Positions 57,609-64,000 of a DNA stretch of 64,000 nt are shown piece by piece. The translations under genes and the position numbers were made by a program. How positions within the stretch are numbered: the stretch's first letter is position 1; every line of letters starts with the position of its first letter. The notes beneath the pieces were generated by a model. That model searched no databases and was not told where the DNA came from. It saw only the letters and a list, made by a program, of their open reading frames with translations. The stretch lies in contig NZ_JMSZ01000028.1 of the NCBI RefSeq assembly GCF_000691225.1, forward strand, positions 1 to 64,000, given 5' to 3'. The stretch is from Nitrincola lacisaponensis. GTDB lineage: Bacteria > Pseudomonadota > Gammaproteobacteria > Pseudomonadales > Balneatricaceae.

Positions 57609-58127
57609 GCGTTCAAAAATCACCCCGTGACAAGCACTGCAGGGCTCAATCACACCACTCTTGATCAGCAACTGCTGCTCACCGCAGCTGACACATTCCA
57701 GTCGGCCCGGTAAGGTAATTTCACCCGCCAGGTACTGCTGCTCGGAATGACTCAATTGCTCCCTGAGCAACTCATGCTGGACCCGGGTTTTGTCTGCCAG
57801 CTCCCACAACCGGTTCATTACCGTCTGCTCCAGCGCATTCAGGTCAAAGTTAAGCCAAGCAGCAATGCCTTCACCGGTTTCATGCGCATAGTAGCCAATT
57901 TGCTTCAGATCGCGCTCAATATAGGCGTTCAGGAGATCCATCTCGTCGCGGGTCATCTCCTCCGCAGCCATCTCCAATTCAATGGCTTCCTGAATACGCG
58001 CTCTGAGCGATTCCCAGGTCGTTTCTCCGGCTTCATCCAGACTGCGCCGCAAACGATCCAGTATCCGATCATAGGCTTCTGGAGCCACTTCGGAATGCTG
58101 TACCGGTTTTTTATCTGAATCACGCAT
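57576..58127 (-). CDS. YbeL-like zinc-ribbon protein (DUF1451)
   Basis: Small cytosolic protein of unknown role. The 183 residues are helical at first and end in a zinc ribbon with CVSCGEQ and CSACHG. I start at ATG 58127 because AAGGAG lies 5 nt upstream. It is convergent with lnt, the two coding ends overlapping by 33 nt. The E. coli relative ybeL also lies near leuS. Confidence 0.88.
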   Translation of the reverse strand: MRDSDKKPVQHSEVAPEAYDRILDRLRRSLDEAGETTWESLRARIQEAIELEMAAEEMTRDEMDLLNAYIERDLKQIGYYAHETGEGIAAWLNFDLNALEQTVMNRLWELADKTRVQHELLREQLSHSEQQYLAGEITLPGRLECVSCGEQQLLIKSGVIEPCSACHGVIFERLSRPWPASDN

Positions 58128-58140
58128 AGTCACTCCTTAA

Positions 58141-58154
58141 TCACCCGAGGGTGA
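58141..58154. repeat. Short dyad TCACCC-GA-GGGTGA
   Basis: A perfect 6-bp dyad with a 2-bp centre, 13 bp upstream of the ybeL-like start codon and near the leuS control region. It could be an operator; no regulator is identified. Confidence 0.25.
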
Positions 58155-58278
58155 TGAGATTAAGCCCTGTTTGCAGGCTTGTATATATTGTATGCTATGC
58201 CGCATTCAGAAATCTTTCCAATCCAACCGGGTCACTGAAGCCAATCACTGTGTTTTCAGGCCCAGAATTAGGTTTTAA

Positions 58279-60882
<2,604 letters not shown>

Positions 60883-60892
60883 GAGAAATGCC

Positions 60893-61429
60893 ATGTACCG
60901 TCTGACAGTCCGACCTACATCCTTTGCCCGGCTGCTACCTTGGCTGCTACCTTGGCTGCTGCTTGGACTGCTGTTGCTGTCCGCCAGCGGCTGTGGTTTC
61001 AAGCTGCGCGGGCTGTATGACATTCCTGAAAGCCTCAAGCGGGTCGCCATTGATGCAGGCTCGCAGCAGGACTCACAACTGTCGCGCACACTGGAACAGG
61101 CTCTGGAAGCCAACGGTGTCGTGATCGATAATCAGGCGCCCTATCGCATTGAACTCCTGCAACAAGGCATTACTCGCCGTACGCTGTCACTGGATAGCAG
61201 TGCCAGGGCGTCTGAGTATGAATTGCGCGGTGAAGTCACTTTCCAGGTCAGTGATCGTGACGGAAACCTGCTGCTGCCCGAACGCACCTTGATGTCTGAG
61301 CGCGCCTATAACGTCGACAGCTCCAACATCACTGCCAGCGATTCGCAGGAACCGATATTGCGCCAGCAGATTCATCAGGATCTCGCTCAGCAGATTATGC
61401 GCCAGTACATCCGGATTCAGATGCCGTGA
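60893..61429 (+). CDS. lptE: LPS assembly lipoprotein LptE
   Basis: Outer-membrane lipoprotein plugging the LptD barrel. The signal peptide ends in LLSASGC, followed by GFKLRGLYDIPESLKRV, typical of LptE. I start at ATG 60893, with AGGAG 7 nt upstream (178 aa). The signal-peptide helix is built of tandem 12-bp units (60931-60966) coding LLPW-LLPW-LLLG. Confidence 0.94.
   Translation: MYRLTVRPTSFARLLPWLLPWLLLGLLLLSASGCGFKLRGLYDIPESLKRVAIDAGSQQDSQLSRTLEQALEANGVVIDNQAPYRIELLQQGITRRTLSLDSSARASEYELRGEVTFQVSDRDGNLLLPERTLMSERAYNVDSSNITASDSQEPILRQQIHQDLAQQIMRQYIRIQMP
60931..60966 (+). repeat. In-frame 12-bp tandem repeat in the lptE signal peptide
   Basis: Two identical copies of GCTGCTACCTTG (60931-60942 and 60943-60954) and a third changed copy GCTGCTGCTTGG. 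Each unit adds four residues to the hydrophobic core of the signal peptide, so gain or loss would keep the frame. Confidence 0.85.
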
Positions 61430-62463
61430 AAACCCGCAGTGACCAGCTCCAGAACGTGTTGCAACGCTACCAGGGTGCAGACGTTTTTCTGGTGCTGGGT
61501 GATGAACCCCTGCAGTCACAGGAAGCCAGCGACGCCCTGCGCCGCTGGTTAAGATCCCAGGGCTACAGTGAGCGGGATCTGCACCATGCAGACGGGCACT
61601 TCAGCTGGGAACGGATCCTGTTAGGCACTAACGAGCTGTCACTGTTTGCCGAACGCAAGCTGGTTGAAATCCGCCTCGGCGGACACAAGATCAACAAGGC
61701 AGACGGCCAGTTGCTGCTTGCATGGCTAAAGGACCCGGCACCGGACACAGCCTTGCTGATTGTGCTGGACAAGGCGGATGCGGCCAGTCGCAAAAGCGCC
61801 TGGTTCAAGCAGATCGAGGCGCAAGGACTGCTGGTTGAAGTACACACGCCCGATGCGACACAGCTTCCGCAATGGCTGGCTCAGCGTGCAGTACAACAAG
61901 GTCTGCAACTGGATGCTGATGCCCTGCATGTTCTGTCTGAACGCATTGAAGGCAATCTGCTGGCTGCCCATCAGGAGCTGGCTAAACTGCACTTGCTGTT
62001 CCCAAATGAACAGATTTCGGCAGAACAGGTAATTGCATCCGTCTCTGACAGCTCACGTTATGATGTGTTTGCACTAACAGAAGCGGCACTGGCACAACAA
62101 CCGGAACGTTGTGAAAAAATCCTTACCGCATTGATCCATGAAGGGCTTGAAGCACCGGTCGTGCTCTGGGCACTCACACGCGAGATTCGTACCGTCTATA
62201 CTGTACAACAGGGGCTGCAACAAGGGCAGCCATACGACAATCTGTGTCAGAAAGAACGTATCTGGGGTAAGCGCAAGACACTGGTGCGCAAAGCCAGTCA
62301 ACAGCTGCAGGCGGGCACTCTGGAACAGATGCTGCAATCAGCCTCTCTGGCGGATCAGGCCATCAAAGGCATGCGCGATGATAACCCCTGGCTGATCATT
62401 CGGCACATTACCCTTAAACTGGCAGGCATCAACCTGCTCCCGGTACAGATGGACAGCCTATGA
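61426..62463 (+). CDS. holA: DNA polymerase III delta subunit
   Basis: Clamp-loader subunit that opens the beta clamp. The 345 residues follow the HolA pattern (VFLVLGDEPLQSQEASDALRR at the N-terminus; C-terminal helical collar domain). It starts at GTG, overlapping the lptE stop by four bases (GTGA). nadD, next in E. coli, is absent here. Confidence 0.96.
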   Translation: MKTRSDQLQNVLQRYQGADVFLVLGDEPLQSQEASDALRRWLRSQGYSERDLHHADGHFSWERILLGTNELSLFAERKLVEIRLGGHKINKADGQLLLAWLKDPAPDTALLIVLDKADAASRKSAWFKQIEAQGLLVEVHTPDATQLPQWLAQRAVQQGLQLDADALHVLSERIEGNLLAAHQELAKLHLLFPNEQISAEQVIASVSDSSRYDVFALTEAALAQQPERCEKILTALIHEGLEAPVVLWALTREIRTVYTVQQGLQQGQPYDNLCQKERIWGKRKTLVRKASQQLQAGTLEQMLQSASLADQAIKGMRDDNPWLIIRHITLKLAGINLLPVQMDSL

Positions 62464-62819
62464 CTCGACTGCTCTCAGTTTTTTTGTTGCTGACTCTGTT
62501 ACTGCTCAGCGGTTGTGACCGTGAGCCGTCTCCAGCCAAAATGACGCGCGGTGATCAGCTGTATGCTTACTACTGCCAGGAGTGTCATACCTACAGAGGT
62601 CTGGGCGCAGAACTGCAAAACCTGCCTGCAGGCGTCAGCCAGTTACAGGTTCATGATGTAGTACTGATCATCAAGCATGGCTATCAGTTTGGCCATCCTA
62701 TGGGACACTTTCCCAATCTAAGCAATGAACAGGCTGTTACAGTTGCAGAATATGCCGTGGAGCTGCGTCGCCGTCAGCGTGAGCAGCGCTTGCAGCAAGA
62801 GCAGGAATCAGGCCAGTAA
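62460..62819 (+). CDS. Small monohaem c-type cytochrome lipoprotein
   Basis: Periplasmic, lipid-anchored electron carrier candidate. A lipoprotein signal ends in LLLLSGC (Cys19), then the haem-binding motif CQECH and a likely axial Met in GHPMGHFPNLS. The protein is only 119 aa, with a charged helical C-terminus rich in Arg, Gln and Glu. It overlaps holA by four bases (ATGA), so it is translated from the leuS operon. The redox partner is unknown. Confidence 0.85.
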   Translation: MTRLLSVFLLLTLLLLSGCDREPSPAKMTRGDQLYAYYCQECHTYRGLGAELQNLPAGVSQLQVHDVVLIIKHGYQFGHPMGHFPNLSNEQAVTVAEYAVELRRRQREQRLQQEQESGQ

Positions 62820-62851
62820 ACGCCCCAGAGACAGGCACGTGCGATGAAACC

Positions 62852-62866
62852 GAGCCAAAATGGCGC
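62852..62866 (+). promoter_or_regulatory. NtrC-like site upstream of the Amt gene
   Basis: GAGCC-AAAA-TGGCGC resembles the NtrC dyad (GCACC-N5-TGGTGC) but with one base less in the spacer and imperfect arms. It lies about 120 bp before the predicted start, a usual enhancer distance. Confidence 0.25.
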
Positions 62867-62954
62867 ACTTTATATCCAATCGTTAACCCCCCTCCTTTAC
62901 TGAACATCTTGAGTTTCAAGCAATAAGTACATTTATTCCGCCTCCGGTACAGCT

Positions 62955-62970
62955 TGGCACAAAGACTGCT
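62955..62970 (+). promoter_or_regulatory. Sigma-54 promoter of the ammonium transporter gene
   Basis: TGGCACA-AAGA-CTGCT matches the sigma-54 consensus (TGGCACG-N4-TTGCW) at 10 of the 12 defined positions, including the invariant GG and GC 10 bp apart. It lies 84 bp before the start codon. Sigma-54 with NtrC is the usual control of amt genes. Confidence 0.75.
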
Positions 62971-63053
62971 TATTTTCTCTGTCAGAACTTTTTATAACCC
63001 TTAATAAATAAAATATTTGCTAGCCGCCCCGCAACCTGATTGAGGATTGACCT

Positions 63054-64000
63054 ATGGATGAGCTACAACCCCCTTCCCTGGAAGAGCTACAGGCTCTGAT
63101 CGAGATGACCAACACCCTGAATATGGAGATTTTCTACTGGTGGTGTACAGCCTTGATGGTGCTGATACATGCCGGATTCCTGTCCTATGAAATTGGTGCT
63201 TCGCGCCTGAAAAACGCACTGGCCGCCGGTGTCAAAAATATACTGGCCTTTGCCCTGGTCATTCCGATGGTCTATCTGATCGGCTGGGCCATTTACAACG
63301 CCTTCCCGGATGGTCTGGTACCACGCATGGATGACCTCCTGGCATCCATGCCTTGGAACGAATCCATGGGCCCCAATATTCAGGATAATGCCACCGGCAT
63401 TTTCTGGGGGGCTTTTGCTTTGTTCGCTGCCACGACCGGTTCCATTTTTTCCGGTGCCATCATTGAACGGGCCAGAGTCAGTGCGTTCCTGATTCTGGCC
63501 ATGTTACTCGGTGGCGTCCTCTGGCTGCTGGCTGCGGCCTGGGGCTGGCACCCGGAGGGCTGGCTGACCGTCAAGTGGGGTTATCACGATGTGGGCGCAG
63601 CAGGCGTCGTGCATATGGTCGCCGGTTTCTTTGCCCTGGCGGTGGTGATTAACCTTGGACCGCGTATCGGTCGCTTTAACCCCGATGGCAGTGTAAATCC
63701 GATTGCCGGTCACAGCATGCCCATGAGTGTCGTCGGACTGATGCTGATTATCGTCGGCTTCTTCGGCTTTCTGGGCGGCTGTATTATCTACAATGAAGGT
63801 GGCCAATGGATCAATATCTATGGCCAGCCGACAACCCTCTCCGCGTTTTCCTTTAATACTCTGATGGGCTTTGCCGGTGGCGTCGTCGGTGCTTACCTCA
63901 TCAGTCGCGAACCTTTCTGGATGATGTCAGGCGGACTGGTGGGAATTATTTCCGTCGCCCCCGGGCTGGATCTTTATCATCCGGGACTGGCCTACCTGAT
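63054..64000 (+). CDS. Ammonium transporter (Amt/MEP family), partial
   Basis: The first 315 codons of an Amt-family channel; the gene runs off the window. Family features include HAGFLSYEIGASRLKN, FWGAFALFAATTGSIFSGAIIERA and the segment GAAGVVHMVAG, which holds the first pore histidine. About eight or nine membrane helices are visible. It begins with a 25-residue acidic stretch instead of the signal peptide typical of AmtB, and several signature positions are changed (for example LIHAGF for MQAGF), so it is a divergent member. ATG 63054 has GAGGA 7 nt upstream. No glnK lies before it; a fused C-terminal domain cannot be excluded. Confidence 0.88.
   Translation, partial: MDELQPPSLEELQALIEMTNTLNMEIFYWWCTALMVLIHAGFLSYEIGASRLKNALAAGVKNILAFALVIPMVYLIGWAIYNAFPDGLVPRMDDLLASMPWNESMGPNIQDNATGIFWGAFALFAATTGSIFSGAIIERARVSAFLILAMLLGGVLWLLAAAWGWHPEGWLTVKWGYHDVGAAGVVHMVAGFFALAVVINLGPRIGRFNPDGSVNPIAGHSMPMSVVGLMLIIVGFFGFLGGCIIYNEGGQWINIYGQPTTLSAFSFNTLMGFAGGVVGAYLISREPFWMMSGGLVGIISVAPGLDLYHPGLAYL

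Overview
The window looks like chromosomal DNA of a free-living, polarly flagellated gammaproteobacterium, most likely an Oceanospirillales-type marine or aquatic organism. The evidence is Pseudomonas/Vibrio-like gene order (ndk-rlmN-pilF-rodZ-hisS-yfgM-bamB-der; miaB-phoH-ybeY-corC-lnt; leuS-lptE-holA), the polar-flagellum regulators FleQ/FleS/FleR with FlhF and FleN, the polar chemotaxis ParA-like protein, and a CrbS/CrbR acetate switch. Genus cannot be fixed from the window alone. There are no insertion sequences, phage genes, CRISPR arrays or tRNAs; this is core chromosome.

Layout. (1) 1-193: promoter, boxB/boxA and start of the leader of an rRNA operon running off the left edge on the minus strand, directly behind murI. 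(2) 194-8933, minus strand: murI, der, bamB, yfgM, hisS, rodZ, pilF, rlmN, ndk. ispG, usually between rodZ and hisS, is absent. (3) 9036-33615, minus strand: one continuous chemotaxis/flagellar block. In transcription order it is fliEFGHIJ-fliK, fliLMNOPQR-flhB, flhA-flhF-fleN-fliA, cheY-cheZ-cheA-cheB-parA-like-CheW-domain protein-DUF2802. A separate canonical cheW and motCD are missing. (4) 33812-47757: an acetate/carbon module made of a DEDDh exonuclease, a cNMP/CBS/DUF294 nucleotidyltransferase-like protein, two sodium:solute symporter-type proteins, a DUF4212 small subunit, an unknown two-TM protein, the sensor kinase CrbS (plus strand), the response regulator CrbR and acetyl-CoA synthetase. 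(5) 47948-51842, minus strand: fleQ-fleS-fleR. The acetate module therefore sits between fleR and fliE, which are neighbours in Pseudomonas. (6) 51926-62819: DUF1820; the plus-strand operon miaB-phoH-ybeY-corC-lnt; convergent ybeL-like DUF1451; then leuS-lptE-holA plus a small c-type cytochrome lipoprotein. (7) 63054-end: a divergent Amt-family ammonium transporter, cut by the window edge, behind a near-consensus sigma-54 promoter.

How it works together. FleQ (sigma-54 activator), FleS/FleR and FliA form the flagellar transcription cascade; FlhF and FleN set flagellar position and number. CrbS, whose sensor part is itself a symporter-like membrane domain, should phosphorylate CrbR to switch on acs and the symporters. 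I found a shared palindrome, RGAC-N4-GTCTRA, upstream of acs, upstream of the second symporter and in the crbS/DUF4212 intergenic region. At acs and the second symporter it lies 25-26 bp from a -10 element, which makes it a good candidate CrbR operator. This is the most interesting unexplained signal in the window.

The longest stretch without a gene is 40768-41062 (295 bp), the divergent crbS/DUF4212 control region, described below. Start codons were checked against ribosome binding sites; several starts differ from the longest open frame, and GTG or TTG starts are common.
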